Shown: positions 19,258 through 27,756 of the stretch, in pieces | How the letters are laid out: the number at the start of each line of letters is the position of its first letter | How positions within the stretch are numbered: the stretch's first letter is position 1 | Source of the DNA: a virus | Virus record (IMG/VR): IMGVR_UViG_3300029915_000032 | Coordinates: 1-58,165 of that record | DNA: 58,165 nucleotides | Strand: one strand, 5' to 3' | Program-made: the position numbers and the translations under genes | The notes under the pieces: generated by a model | What the model was told of the DNA's origin: nothing | The model's input: only the letters and a program-made list of their open reading frames with translations | The model's database searches: none

Positions 19258-19469
19258 ATATCATTCAATTCTTTTAATTTTTCAATTCTTAATTTATTTA
19301 ATTCAAATTTTTCTTTTATTTCTTTTAAATATATATTTAGTTTATCAAATTTTTCCCGTATCTCAATGAATTCGATTGTATTATAACTTATATTATAAAG
19401 TATTCATTCCAAAGATAAACTTTTTTTCTCTAAAAATACAATTTCATTTTCAATATCTTTAAATTTCAT
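19254..19469 (-). pseudogene. small gene interrupted by in-frame TGA
   Basis: Reads MKFKDIENEIVFLEKKSLSL, Glu, then TGA at 19404-19406, and continues in the same frame through FDKLNIYLKEIKEKFELN to NKLRIEKLKELNDI. The ending matches the upstream paralogue's RLRIEKLKELNN and the second C-terminal tag. Both ends keep ATGA overlaps with neighbours, so the gene was intact recently. Confidence 0.6.
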
Positions 19470-19684
19470 GATATATTATTTAATTCTTTCAATTTTTCGA
19501 TTCTTAATCTATTTTCTTCTAATTTTTTATAAAGTATATTATTTTCTTTTTTGAGTTCAAATTTACGATATATTAAATTAACATATTCTTTATCAATCAA
19601 TCTATTACTATTTAGCATTACGTTAAGGTAAAATATTCTATTATCATTAAATAAAATTTTATTTACAATATCTTTTGATGTCAT
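19466..19684 (-). CDS. small helical protein with RIEKLKELN ending
   Basis: 72 residues, mostly helical (YRKFELKKENNILYKKLEEN), ending RLRIEKLKELNNIS, a variant of the RKxKLxKLN tag. Intact paralogue of the broken downstream gene. Probably coiled coil; function unknown. Confidence 0.65.
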   Translation of the reverse strand: MTSKDIVNKILFNDNRIFYLNVMLNSNRLIDKEYVNLIYRKFELKKENNILYKKLEENRLRIEKLKELNNIS

Positions 19685-19702
19685 GATTAATATATTTTTA
19701 TA

Positions 19703-20044
19703 TTAAATTATTTCTCCTCTTTTTATTTCTTTTCTTCTATTTATGATATTTACTTTTTCATGAATCTTCATTCTTATATCATCTTTAGAAAATATTTCAG
19801 ATTCAATATGACCATATATTTGGAATATAAATTTTGGAATTGTTTTTATAATTATAGGGCCAAATATTAAATATTTAGGATGACTAGCATAAGTAGTATT
19901 ATAGTAAAAATATGTTTTTTCACCACAATTATCTTCAACTTGATGATATTGATATTTTTTACCATCATATACAATTTCTTTATATTTTGGATCTTTATAA
20001 TCTTTAAAAATAAAGGTTTTATTATTTAATTTTTTAGTTGTCAT
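19703..20044 (-). CDS. unknown early protein
   Basis: 113 residues, basic, beta-rich (KYKEIVYDGKKYQYHQVED, then KTYFYYNTTYASHPKYLIFG). No family recognised. Two bases separate it from the upstream gene. Confidence 0.6.
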   Translation of the reverse strand: MTTKKLNNKTFIFKDYKDPKYKEIVYDGKKYQYHQVEDNCGEKTYFYYNTTYASHPKYLIFGPIIIKTIPKFIFQIYGHIESEIFSKDDIRMKIHEKVNIINRRKEIKRGEII

Positions 20045-20045
20045 A

Positions 20046-20270
20046 TTATAGTTTATTAATTTCTAATATAGCTTCTGCTACATATAAATATTCAATTTCT
20101 GTATTATCATATTCAAATGTTCTATTTTCATCTCTATAGTATATTGATTGACCTAACAATTTACGAATACAAATATAGTTATGTTTAATTCTTGATTTAA
20201 AAACATCGCAATCAGGATAAAGTATTTTTACTTTATCTATCAATTCTTTTGTAATTTTACTCTTGCTCAT
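20046..20270 (-). CDS. unknown early protein
   Basis: 74 residues (MSKSKITKELIDKVKILYPD, then NYICIRKLLGQSIYYRDEN). Four-base overlap with the upstream gene. No family recognised. Confidence 0.6.
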   Translation of the reverse strand: MSKSKITKELIDKVKILYPDCDVFKSRIKHNYICIRKLLGQSIYYRDENRTFEYDNTEIEYLYVAEAILEINKL

Positions 20271-20482
20271 TTTTTGTTTTTGATATGTGTTATTTTTTCA
20301 GTTACTACTAATAGCTGACTAATATCTTCAGCAGGTGAAAACAACCAAGATGTTTCATTAAAAATATCTTTAATTGTATCACATCTATTAATTATGAGAC
20401 TAATTGCTTTTTTGAAATCTTTTTCTGTTATATGTGTAACAATAACTTCTTGATTATCAATTATTTGTATTTTACTTTTCAT
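20267..20482 (-). CDS. unknown early protein
   Basis: 71 residues (MKSKIQIIDNQEVIVTHITE, helical middle, C-terminal VVTEKITHIKNKK). Co-transcribed small gene; function unknown. Confidence 0.6.
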   Translation of the reverse strand: MKSKIQIIDNQEVIVTHITEKDFKKAISLIINRCDTIKDIFNETSWLFSPAEDISQLLVVTEKITHIKNKK

Positions 20483-20495
20483 ATTTTATTGTAAT

Positions 20496-20699
20496 TTATT
20501 GTTTTACAAAGCAGTCATTAATCCAAAATGTTTTGGTATATAAATATGAAGGATTAGTAAAACATATTTGTTGAATTGTTGCGGTTTCCATCCAAATCAT
20601 TCTACCTTTTAAAATTAATGGGTACCATAAAAATTTAGTTATTAATCTTACGTCTCCATGATCACCAAAATTCTTATTTTTTCTAAAATCTATTTGCAT
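20496..20699 (-). CDS. unknown early protein
   Basis: 67 residues, aromatic-rich (DVRLITKFLWYPLILKGRMI; SYLYTKTFWINDCFVKQ). First substantial ORF downstream of the promoter at 20834. Function unknown. Confidence 0.55.
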   Translation of the reverse strand: MQIDFRKNKNFGDHGDVRLITKFLWYPLILKGRMIWMETATIQQICFTNPSYLYTKTFWINDCFVKQ

Positions 20700-20725
20700 A
20701 CAATTTTTATTTACGTTTCATAAAT

Positions 20726-20797
20726 TTATTCATCAATCATAATATAAATGATAGACTCTACAATTAAAAGTGCACATATTGCTATTATTGCTGACAT
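20726..20797 (-). CDS. possible 23-residue membrane peptide
   Basis: A short ORF beginning MSAIIAICALLIVESIIYIM and ending IDE: one uninterrupted hydrophobic segment with an acidic end. It lies about 30 bases after the predicted transcription start of the promoter at 20834, a good position for a first gene. Too short for certainty. Confidence 0.4.
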   Translation of the reverse strand: MSAIIAICALLIVESIIYIMIDE

Positions 20798-20833
20798 AAT
20801 TTATAGTTTTTAATTTGAATAAAATATTGAATA

Positions 20834-20866
20834 CAAAGATAAAAAAAAGTCCTCACATAAGCAAGG
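20834..20866 (-). promoter_or_regulatory. host-type promoter, TTG-N20-TATCTTTG
   Basis: Perfect -7 TATCTTTG with TTG 20 bp upstream on the minus strand. The -33 element lies inside the stem of the terminator for the SPFH operon, so termination and initiation are packed into 40 bases. Confidence 0.75.
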
Positions 20867-20873
20867 ACTTTTT
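20844..20873 (-). terminator. terminator of the SPFH operon
   Basis: AAAAAGTCCT, 10-nt loop, AGGACTTTTT; T-tract on the minus strand. Confidence 0.8.
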
Positions 20874-20892
20874 CATTTATTTTCATATTATT

Positions 20893-21210
20893 TTAAACTT
20901 TTTCTTCTATATCAGGTAGTTCATCTTCTTTTAATTCTTCTATATTAGGTATTTCATCTTCTTTTTTTGTTTTCCAAATAAAGTAGAATAGACTTAAAGA
21001 AGTAAGAGAAGCAGCAACAAATACCACATCGATAAAATTAATTGTTGAATGTTGAGTCTGTAATGTATAATATGCATTATCATTAGTAAATTGCTGAGCA
21101 GCTGCTGCTGAATAATCTTGTGATGCTTTACGTGAGATTAACTCATGTGATACTCCGAGAAAAATCAAAAGAATAAAAACCAATAAAGATTTAAATAATT
21201 TATTTTTCAT
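20893..21210 (-). CDS. two-pass membrane protein, partner of SPFH lipoprotein
   Basis: 105 residues. Hydrophobic segments at about 6-22 (LLVFILLIFLGVS) and 60-82 (FIDVVFVAASLTSLSLFYFI), then an acidic cytoplasm-like tail with repeated EIPNIEE/ELPDIEE. Start and stop overlap the SPFH gene (TAATG), so the products are made together and probably form one membrane complex. Confidence 0.7.
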   Translation of the reverse strand: MKNKLFKSLLVFILLIFLGVSHELISRKASQDYSAAAAQQFTNDNAYYTLQTQHSTINFIDVVFVAASLTSLSLFYFIWKTKKEDEIPNIEELKEDELPDIEEKV

Positions 21211-22160
21211 TATCGTTTTGTTTTTGATGTGTTACTCATACTAGTTAAGCCATACAATTCAAGAAGTGAGAAATTTCCACCAGCGATTGTACTTGGCACT
21301 TGAAGTTTACCATTTTTAAGTGCATCAGCAAATGCTAATTTAATTGCAATATCTGCATCAAGATGACTCTGAGCTTCAATAGCTGCTTTTGCTTGTGCAA
21401 ACTTATTGGCTGAAATTACTTTATTCTGAGCAGTTTGTATATTCATTTCAGAAGAATATTTTTCATCAATAGCATCTTGAATAGCTTTATTTTCATATGA
21501 GAATTGTCCAGCAGAACCAATATTCATAATTTTAATACCATATAAGGCAAAATGTGCAGATACATCTTTAGCCATTTGAGAAAATACTACACTTCGTTCA
21601 TTTTGTCCTTGTGTTAACGTTCTATCTCCAAATGCTGTAGTTAAGCAAGTTTGAACATATGCTCGAACATCACTATCCATCAAATCTGATAAAGATCTTC
21701 CACTATAAGAATATAAGAATAATGTAGCCCATTCTTCTGGAATTGATGCAGTTGCAGTTATACAAACTTCAAATCCGATTGATTCTCTAGACTCTACTTT
21801 AATTGCATCATTTGAAGTTTTATTCGAACCTCCACCTGCTTGATTCCATTCACGTGTAACAGGAGTTCTATTTACAATAATAACTGTATCAGAAGGCATC
21901 CAATAACCAGAATTATTACCTCTACCAGTTTTTTGCCATTGTGTAGGAATGTAAATTCGTTTTGCAACTACTTTGTTCTTTTCCAAATAATCCTGAGATT
22001 TTAATTTAGTTTGATTAGTTTGAGTTCCATTCTCCAATGGAATAAGGTAAGCTGTTTCGTTAGGTTTAACCTCAACGATTTTCTGCTTTTGATAAGGTTT
22101 CATACAGGATGACATTAATGATACTACAAGCACACATACTAAAATCAATTGTTTTTTCAT
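21210..22160 (-). CDS. SPFH/prohibitin-like lipoprotein
   Basis: 316 residues. A signal peptide with lipobox LMSSC predicts lipid attachment at C19. The middle resembles the SPFH/Band 7 fold (VESRESIGFEVCITATASIP; SDVRAYVQTCLTTAFGDR), followed by a long Ala/Gln/Lys helix (NIQTAQNKVISANKFAQAKA) typical of prohibitin-type proteins. Such proteins form membrane cages or rafts. Expressed from a host-type promoter, so probably early; possible roles are membrane protection during infection or superinfection exclusion. Confidence 0.8.
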   Translation of the reverse strand: MKKQLILVCVLVVSLMSSCMKPYQKQKIVEVKPNETAYLIPLENGTQTNQTKLKSQDYLEKNKVVAKRIYIPTQWQKTGRGNNSGYWMPSDTVIIVNRTPVTREWNQAGGGSNKTSNDAIKVESRESIGFEVCITATASIPEEWATLFLYSYSGRSLSDLMDSDVRAYVQTCLTTAFGDRTLTQGQNERSVVFSQMAKDVSAHFALYGIKIMNIGSAGQFSYENKAIQDAIDEKYSSEMNIQTAQNKVISANKFAQAKAAIEAQSHLDADIAIKLAFADALKNGKLQVPSTIAGGNFSLLELYGLTSMSNTSKTKR

Positions 22161-22212
22161 ACTTTTTTGTTTTTTGTTTTTAATAATTATTATTTATGTT
22201 TAATTGAGGATA

Positions 22213-22245
22213 CAAAGATAATACATATTATTTTATTTACCAAAC
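22213..22245 (-). promoter_or_regulatory. host-type promoter, TTTGG-N19-TATCTTTG
   Basis: Perfect TATCTTTG with TTTGG, 20 bp between TTG and the -7 box on the minus strand. Start site about 45 bases before the SPFH ATG. Confidence 0.8.
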
Positions 22246-22289
22246 ATTTTTCATTATTTTTCATATAATAAATTAAAATAATTTATTGA

Positions 22290-23081
22290 ATGTCTAAAAT
22301 AGAGAACGATAAGTATTATACCCCAATAGAAATTTCTAAATATTGTATTGATAAAACATTTGAAATACTTAATAATGATATTATTACAGATATTATTGAA
22401 CCAAGTGCTGGTAATGGCTCTTTTTCTAATCAATTAAATTGTACTGCATATGATATTGAACCAGAATCTAAAAATATAATTAATCAAGATTATCTACAAT
22501 TAAATATACCATATAAAAAAGGTAGATTAATTATTGGTAATCCTCCTTATGGTACTAAAATGTTTTTAGCTAATAAATTTTTTAAAAAATCAATAGAACT
22601 TGGAGATTATATATCTTTTATTTTACCAATTTCTCAATTAAATAACGTTGCAAGCTTATATGAATTTGATCTTATTCATAGTGAAGATTTAGGTTTACAG
22701 TATTATACAGATAGAAATATTCATTGTGTTTTAAATATTTATAAAAGGCCAGAAAAAGGATTAAATTCTAAGCCTGATTTTAAAATGAAGGACTTGACTA
22801 TAATAAGAGAAACTTATAAAGGCTATAATGATATTGATAATTTTGATTTGAGAATGGTATATTGGGGATCAGGATGTGCAGGAAAAATATTATCAAAAGA
22901 TGATAAAAGATATGCTGGAGAATATAAAATATTTATACATAATGATAAATTGAAAAGTAGAATCATTGAAGTTTTATCGAATACAAATTGGAAAAATGAA
23001 ATAAAAAATGTTGCTATGATGAGAATTAAACATTATCACATATATAATGTATTAAAAAAAGAAATTCCTGAAATTTTATAA
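22290..23081 (+). CDS. orphan N6-adenine DNA methyltransferase
   Basis: 263 residues. SAM-binding motif EPSAGNGSF (37-45) precedes the catalytic NPPYG (84-88), the order of gamma-type adenine methyltransferases. No restriction endonuclease is adjacent, so it is an orphan that may protect phage DNA or mark strands. It starts divergently from the SPFH promoter. Confidence 0.85.
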   Translation: MSKIENDKYYTPIEISKYCIDKTFEILNNDIITDIIEPSAGNGSFSNQLNCTAYDIEPESKNIINQDYLQLNIPYKKGRLIIGNPPYGTKMFLANKFFKKSIELGDYISFILPISQLNNVASLYEFDLIHSEDLGLQYYTDRNIHCVLNIYKRPEKGLNSKPDFKMKDLTIIRETYKGYNDIDNFDLRMVYWGSGCAGKILSKDDKRYAGEYKIFIHNDKLKSRIIEVLSNTNWKNEIKNVAMMRIKHYHIYNVLKKEIPEIL

Positions 23082-23093
23082 CTTCAGGAATTT
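23062..23093. terminator. bidirectional terminator
   Basis: AAATTCCTGAA, loop, TTCAGGAATTT across the methyltransferase stop codon, before a convergent gene. Confidence 0.75.
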
Positions 23094-23097
23094 ATTT

Positions 23098-23496
23098 TTA
23101 TTTTAAACAAATTGATTTAAAATCTTCTAGTATTTTATCCAATATTTCACTTTCATGAATCTCATCATATATTTCTCCTGTTTCAAAATTATATGGAATT
23201 GCATACACATCAAATTCACCATCTACAATAGAGTATATACAAACAAAATCATTATTAATGTCTATTGATTCAGGAAAATCTAATGACATAAATACTTTTT
23301 TTGCACCTTCATTAAAATATTTTTTAGCTCTATTATAACAAGATTCAACATCTCCTCCCAATGCTAATGCATTCATTTCAAATTTACCATCACTGGTTTC
23401 TACAAATAATTGAAATGGATAATGTCCATAACATTCTTCACCGTCCATCAACTCAATTTTAACTAATTGTTCTACAAATTCTTTTACGTTTTTCAT
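23098..23496 (-). CDS. unknown acidic protein
   Basis: 132 residues (MKNVKEFVEQLVKIELMDGE; GGDVESCYNRAKKYFNEGAK; CIYSIVDGEFDVYAIPYNFE). Alpha/beta with acidic surface. Stop-start overlap with the upstream gene. No family recognised. Confidence 0.6.
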   Translation of the reverse strand: MKNVKEFVEQLVKIELMDGEECYGHYPFQLFVETSDGKFEMNALALGGDVESCYNRAKKYFNEGAKKVFMSLDFPESIDINNDFVCIYSIVDGEFDVYAIPYNFETGEIYDEIHESEILDKILEDFKSICLK

Positions 23497-23996
23497 ATTT
23501 TATTATTTTTTATGTTATACTCAAGTTCTTCTAATTTATTTTTTCTTAATAATATGGTAATATTTAAAATTTCATTGTTATATGTATTTGTATATCTTGA
23601 TTTTAATACTCTTAAATTATTTGATACTATTGATATTATTAATGATGTCATAAATGATAATGTATAATTAAAATTAAAATTATGCTTACTATTAGAGTAT
23701 TTACTTAAAAATATTATAATACAACTAGAATTAAGAAATAAATTTAATTTTACATTATTTTTTGGAACAAAAATACTATCAAAAAAAATTATTGTTTTTT
23801 CATTAATATTTTTTATGAAATTATTTAATTTTTCGATATCTGATAAATATTCTGTGCCTATTATTATTCTATATCCAAATTTAATAAAATCTTTTTTGAT
23901 CATTATTAAAAAAGATTTACTGATAGAATCCATAATTAACTCAATATAACTTCCTTTAGATTGTTCTATTGCATTTAATATATCTTCATAACTCAT
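23493..23996 (-). CDS. unknown protein, weakly P-loop-like
   Basis: 167 residues. EKTIIFFDSIFVPK followed by SCIIIFLSKYSNSK resembles the Walker B and following strand of RecA-like ATPases, but no Walker A is present. It ends LLRKNKLEELEYNIKNNK, distantly like the second C-terminal tag. Possibly a degenerate ATPase; weak. Confidence 0.5.
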   Translation of the reverse strand: MSYEDILNAIEQSKGSYIELIMDSISKSFLIMIKKDFIKFGYRIIIGTEYLSDIEKLNNFIKNINEKTIIFFDSIFVPKNNVKLNLFLNSSCIIIFLSKYSNSKHNFNFNYTLSFMTSLIISIVSNNLRVLKSRYTNTYNNEILNITILLRKNKLEELEYNIKNNKI

Positions 23997-23999
23997 AAT

Positions 24000-24260
24000 A
24001 ATTATTTTATAATTTTAATTTAGATTATATTTTTTGATATAAGTCAGGAGAGTTGTAAAAAATATAGAAAATTATATAAATATTTATAATTTTATAATTT
24101 TTCACGGAGTATTAAATAATAATCTTTTTTGTAAGGATTATTATTTAATGCTTGGATAAGCCTCTCATTATCCGTCCATACCTTACTGTCAATAAAATCA
24201 TTGATCAAAAGGGTTCTTTTCTTATTCCTGTCATTAACTGTGTAAAACAATTTTTCGCCG
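24000..24260 (-). ncRNA. possible TnpB omega RNA region
   Basis: In IS200/IS605 elements the guide (omega) RNA overlaps the 3' end of tnpB and extends past its stop. The 90 non-coding bases after this tnpB stop plus the gene's 3' end are the expected place. I see no definite scaffold fold, so this is by analogy only. Confidence 0.25.
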
Positions 24261-25552
24261 AAACGTTCTTCGAAATTATATAATGTTTTACCTGCATTAA
24301 CATCAGCATTTATTTTTTTACCACAGCAAAGACATTCAAATTCTTTCTGTGATTTTCTATTATTTTTGTCTATATATCCACATTTACTACAAGTCTGGCT
24401 TGAGTAAGCTGCATCAATAAATTTAATTTTAACTCCGTAATCTATTTTTAATTGATTAAGTTTACTCTTGATAATACTTAATCCAAATCTATGGAGTAAA
24501 CGATTATTCTTTTTGCCAATGTTACTACCTTTAAAATCTAAATCTTCCATGATTAAGGTTTCTGGTTTATATTTTTTATAAATTTTATTAAATATCCGAT
24601 TGATCTCGTTTTTACTGAAATCTCTAATCATATTAACTAATTTATTATATTCACTAAACTCAGATAACTTTACATACTTACCATGAATTTCTTTCAAATG
24701 ATTAGTTAATATCATTAATTGATCATCTAATTTCTTTAACTTTTTCAAGTACCATTTACCGTAGGTTTCTCCATTATTTGTTGCTAACAGAATATTTAAT
24801 CCAATGTCAAACGATAATTTAACTTTACTTAATTCTGGTTTAATAATATCTAATTCTTTAGTTATCAATACACTATTGAATTTATGATCTTTGAATATTA
24901 ATGTACAAGAAGTATTAAGTTTACCTTCAAATTTGTCAGCGTATTTATTATTTAGTAAAGGAATGTAATAAAATTTACCTTTGATATTTTTTTTTCCTGA
25001 TGATAATTTAATTACATATTTTATATTAGAATTTAAGCCAGTTGGTGTTTCAATGACGGCAATTTTATACTGAAGTACCATGTTAATATTTTTGCATGAT
25101 GGTAATTTACCAAAGAAGTTCTTGAATATCCAACGACCAAGTTTAATTGTTTCGTAATTTACCTTGTGATTTTTACCATGAATGTCTTCATTAATGAAAA
25201 ATAAATTCCTTTTATTTACTAAACATAAATCTTTCTTTATTTCGTTACTTAAGTTACTTGATAGTACAATCTTGTTGAATTTACGCTTGAAATTACTGAC
25301 TTTAGATTTAAACAATCCAACTACTTGTCTATTTATTGCATCTTTATAACGTTCAGTTAGAAATGTATAAACGTCTTTGTAGAGCGAGTTATCAATACAA
25401 ATTGAATTATATTTATAGTAATGATTCATATGTTTATTTATTAACACTTCAGCTACTCTACGCCACTCTGGATATAATTTATCCTGAATGTGTTTTGTTT
25501 TAATATCATTTGCGTTGGTGATAAATTTATAAGATTTGATCATTAAATTCAA
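24092..25552 (-). CDS. tnpB: TnpB-type RNA-guided nuclease (IS200/IS605 OrfB)
   Basis: 486 residues. The split RuvC acids are D249 (FDIGLN), E336 (LIMEDLDF) and D417 (INADVNAGKT), with a zinc ribbon CSKCGY...CLCCGKK between the last two. All catalytic residues are present. No TnpA transposase is nearby, so it is a stand-alone copy that may act as a homing-like nuclease. Its GC content and codon use are slightly higher than its neighbours, consistent with acquisition. Flanks are given separately. Confidence 0.9.
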   Translation of the reverse strand: MNLMIKSYKFITNANDIKTKHIQDKLYPEWRRVAEVLINKHMNHYYKYNSICIDNSLYKDVYTFLTERYKDAINRQVVGLFKSKVSNFKRKFNKIVLSSNLSNEIKKDLCLVNKRNLFFINEDIHGKNHKVNYETIKLGRWIFKNFFGKLPSCKNINMVLQYKIAVIETPTGLNSNIKYVIKLSSGKKNIKGKFYYIPLLNNKYADKFEGKLNTSCTLIFKDHKFNSVLITKELDIIKPELSKVKLSFDIGLNILLATNNGETYGKWYLKKLKKLDDQLMILTNHLKEIHGKYVKLSEFSEYNKLVNMIRDFSKNEINRIFNKIYKKYKPETLIMEDLDFKGSNIGKKNNRLLHRFGLSIIKSKLNQLKIDYGVKIKFIDAAYSSQTCSKCGYIDKNNRKSQKEFECLCCGKKINADVNAGKTLYNFEERFGEKLFYTVNDRNKKRTLLINDFIDSKVWTDNERLIQALNNNPYKKDYYLILREKL

Positions 25553-25558
25553 TAATTA

Positions 25559-25590
25559 TTTGGTTTAATCAAAATATATTTGTATCTTTG
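25559..25590 (+). promoter_or_regulatory. outward host-type promoter beside tnpB
   Basis: TTTGG, then TATCTTTG with 20 bp between TTG and the -7 box, on the plus strand, pointing away from tnpB. No plus-strand gene lies downstream until 28.8 kb, so it would make a short or antisense RNA over the 25684 gene. Confidence 0.55.
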
Positions 25591-25683
25591 TACTATATAT
25601 AAATAATATAAAATAAAGTTTAATATAATATTTTTCTATATTATTGATTAAAATTCTATAATATCATTGATAGATTATAAGAC

Positions 25684-26208
25684 TTATATTTTTTTAATGT
25701 TGTCTATTTTATCAAGTTTAATTTTTCTTACTGCTTTTATTGTATCACTATAAGATAGATTGTTTTTATGTTCAGACCATATTCTATTTTTAATTCTATC
25801 GTCTGAATTATCATAACAAGATTTACAAATTGTTGATATCCATCCTTTTGTAAATCCAATATTTTCAGTTGATCCACAAAATTCACAAGTATTTGCAGAC
25901 ATATTTTCAGCAAATCTTACCATACCATCTATTTGTTCATCGCCTCCATTAAAATAGAAACTTAAAGTTCCAAATTTTTCTTTAACTTGAGTTGCAACAA
26001 CTTGAGAGATTTTTTTATCATCAGATCTATATTCGTTATTATTATCTATATAATTTTGAATAGAATAACATAACTGATCTAATATCCAAAACCAACCATC
26101 ACCATGTTCAAATCCCCAACACATTGCAGTCTTAGTCATACCTTCATAACGATCTATGAAAATTTTTGGATATTTTTTAACTAAATAGTTATCTAATTTT
26201 TCAGTCAT
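25684..26208 (-). CDS. conserved phage zinc-ribbon protein
   Basis: 174 residues. Layout typical of a phage family of unknown role: KYPKIFIDRYEGM, CWGFEHGDGWFWILDQLC, VKEKFGTLSFYFNGGDEQI, then a zinc site CEFCG...CKSCY at about 108-133. Downstream of clpP in the same operon. Confidence 0.7.
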   Translation of the reverse strand: MTEKLDNYLVKKYPKIFIDRYEGMTKTAMCWGFEHGDGWFWILDQLCYSIQNYIDNNNEYRSDDKKISQVVATQVKEKFGTLSFYFNGGDEQIDGMVRFAENMSANTCEFCGSTENIGFTKGWISTICKSCYDNSDDRIKNRIWSEHKNNLSYSDTIKAVRKIKLDKIDNIKKI

Positions 26209-26215
26209 AATAATT

Positions 26216-26965
26216 TTATTTATCTAATACATATTTATCATAATAATCATTAAATCCATCCATCATAGTGGTAATTGAATTTGAATTATCATCTTTTAAT
26301 CCAATAATAGTATCGATCAAACCATATTGTACTGCTTGATCTGAATTTAACCATTTATCTCTTTGACAAAAATTGTGGATTTCTTCAAACGGCTTTCCAG
26401 TATTTTGAGAAAGAATCTTGAATAATAAAAAATTATATTTTTCAGTCTCCATTTGACTAATACGAGTGTCATCTACTTTACCACTAGTTCCAGCAGCAAC
26501 ATGATGTAACATAACGGTAGCATTAATTAGTGATGAACGTTTACCTTTTTCACCAGAAGAAAGTAGAACAGACCCCATTGACGCGCACATTGCTAAATTG
26601 ACTGTAGACACATCAGACTTAATCCAGTTCATTACATCAATGATACCAAGTCCTTGTATAACTGACCCGCCTGGACTTGAAATTTGCATTGTAATATCCT
26701 TTCCAGGTTCTGCATTATCCAAATATAACAATTGTGCTTGAATAATATCTGACATAACATCATCTACTTCTCCAGAGACCCATAAAATTCTATCTAAAAG
26801 CAATCTATCAAACACAGATAATTGTGTAACATTTAATTTTCTTTCTTCTAATATCATAGGGGTTAGTCCATAATTCTTAATTTGATATTTTATTGCATTA
26901 TCTACCACTGTTGAATTCATACGTAAATGCTTAGTAGCGTAGTTTTTGAAATCGTTTTTCTGCAT
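26216..26965 (-). CDS. clpP: ClpP-like serine protease
   Basis: 249 residues. Catalytic serine S129 in CASMGSVLLSSG, histidine H154 in VMLHHVAAG, and aspartate D203 in CQRDKWLN, followed by the family motif QAVQYGLIDTI. Somewhat longer than bacterial ClpP (about 200), with extra N- and C-terminal segments. Phage ClpP proteins can act in capsid maturation or host proteolysis. Here it sits with early-type genes under a host-type promoter, which favours a host-directed role. Confidence 0.9.
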   Translation of the reverse strand: MQKNDFKNYATKHLRMNSTVVDNAIKYQIKNYGLTPMILEERKLNVTQLSVFDRLLLDRILWVSGEVDDVMSDIIQAQLLYLDNAEPGKDITMQISSPGGSVIQGLGIIDVMNWIKSDVSTVNLAMCASMGSVLLSSGEKGKRSSLINATVMLHHVAAGTSGKVDDTRISQMETEKYNFLLFKILSQNTGKPFEEIHNFCQRDKWLNSDQAVQYGLIDTIIGLKDDNSNSITTMMDGFNDYYDKYVLDK

Positions 26966-27002
26966 AATTTAATATTTTAGTTATTATTTAATTGATTAGA
27001 TA

Positions 27003-27034
27003 CAAAGATAAGGAAAGTTTTTGAATTACCAAAG
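27003..27034 (-). promoter_or_regulatory. host-type promoter for clpP
   Basis: TTTGG, TATCTTTG with 19 bp between TTG and the -7 box on the minus strand, about 30 bases before the clpP start. Confidence 0.8.
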
Positions 27035-27055
27035 GAAACTCAATATTTTTTAAAT

Positions 27056-27107
27056 AAACCTATAATTATCAAGTAAATTGTATAATGCACTTGATAATTA
27101 TAGGTTT
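27056..27107 (-). terminator. terminator with 19-bp perfect stem
   Basis: AAACCTATAATTATCAAGT and its perfect reverse complement with a 14-nt loop, just after the 27126 gene. Confidence 0.75.
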
Positions 27108-27125
27108 ATTATAATGATTTTTTAA

Positions 27126-27467
27126 TTAGGCTTCTGTTGTTTCATCTTCAGATTCAACTTCTGTTCCTTCTTCTTCATCATTAAGTTGTGATAGCATAAC
27201 ATCTTTCAATTTCTGCATTCTTTCGTCTGAGAAAAGAGATTTTACTTTTTCATCATCAATTGGATATGAAATTTCATTATCCAACACATGATAAAGATAA
27301 TCAATAGCTAAATCTTGATCAGCTTTTTCACAAAGGAAATCAATTAATGCTAATTTGTCAGTTTCACTAAGATCAAAAATTTTAATTTCTTTAACCTCAT
27401 TAAGAAATTCTTTTTGATTTTCAGTTGTTGGATCAGTTAATTCTGATAATTTTTCTGTAATGTTCAT
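27126..27467 (-). CDS. small acidic protein
   Basis: 113 residues, helical and acidic, with a C-terminal run EEEGTEVESEDETTEA. No family recognised. Early-type operon. Confidence 0.6.
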   Translation of the reverse strand: MNITEKLSELTDPTTENQKEFLNEVKEIKIFDLSETDKLALIDFLCEKADQDLAIDYLYHVLDNEISYPIDDEKVKSLFSDERMQKLKDVMLSQLNDEEEGTEVESEDETTEA

Positions 27468-27509
27468 AATTTTTTATTTATAATTTTTTATTGTTTAATA
27501 TATTTTTAA

Positions 27510-27746
27510 TTAATATCCTTCTTCTTCGTCGTCTTCTTTATATGAATTATTGATATCTTCATCATCATTAAGATCTTGTACATCAGATACTACAGTTTCT
27601 ACAATTTCTATATCATCATACACTAATGTATTATCCTGCATAATACTTTCTGAAAGTTCTTGTGCATATTGTTCTACTCTTTCATAATCAGCGTCTTCCG
27701 ATTCAATTGAAAGAGTCATTTGAATTTTATATTCCTTTTTTTTCAT
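27510..27746 (-). CDS. small acidic protein
   Basis: 78 residues. KKEYKIQMTLSIESEDADYE begins a beta strand and helix; the tail is strongly acidic (EDINNSYKEDDEEEGY). Function unknown. Confidence 0.6.
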   Translation of the reverse strand: MKKKEYKIQMTLSIESEDADYERVEQYAQELSESIMQDNTLVYDDIEIVETVVSDVQDLNDDEDINNSYKEDDEEEGY

Positions 27747-27756
27747 ATTTTATTTT

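Noticed and set aside
19404-19417. Host-type promoter within the broken 19254 gene (TATCTTTG with TTG 21 bp away)
   Set aside because: The -7 match lies within codons for S-L-S-L and the spacing is one base long; left as chance.
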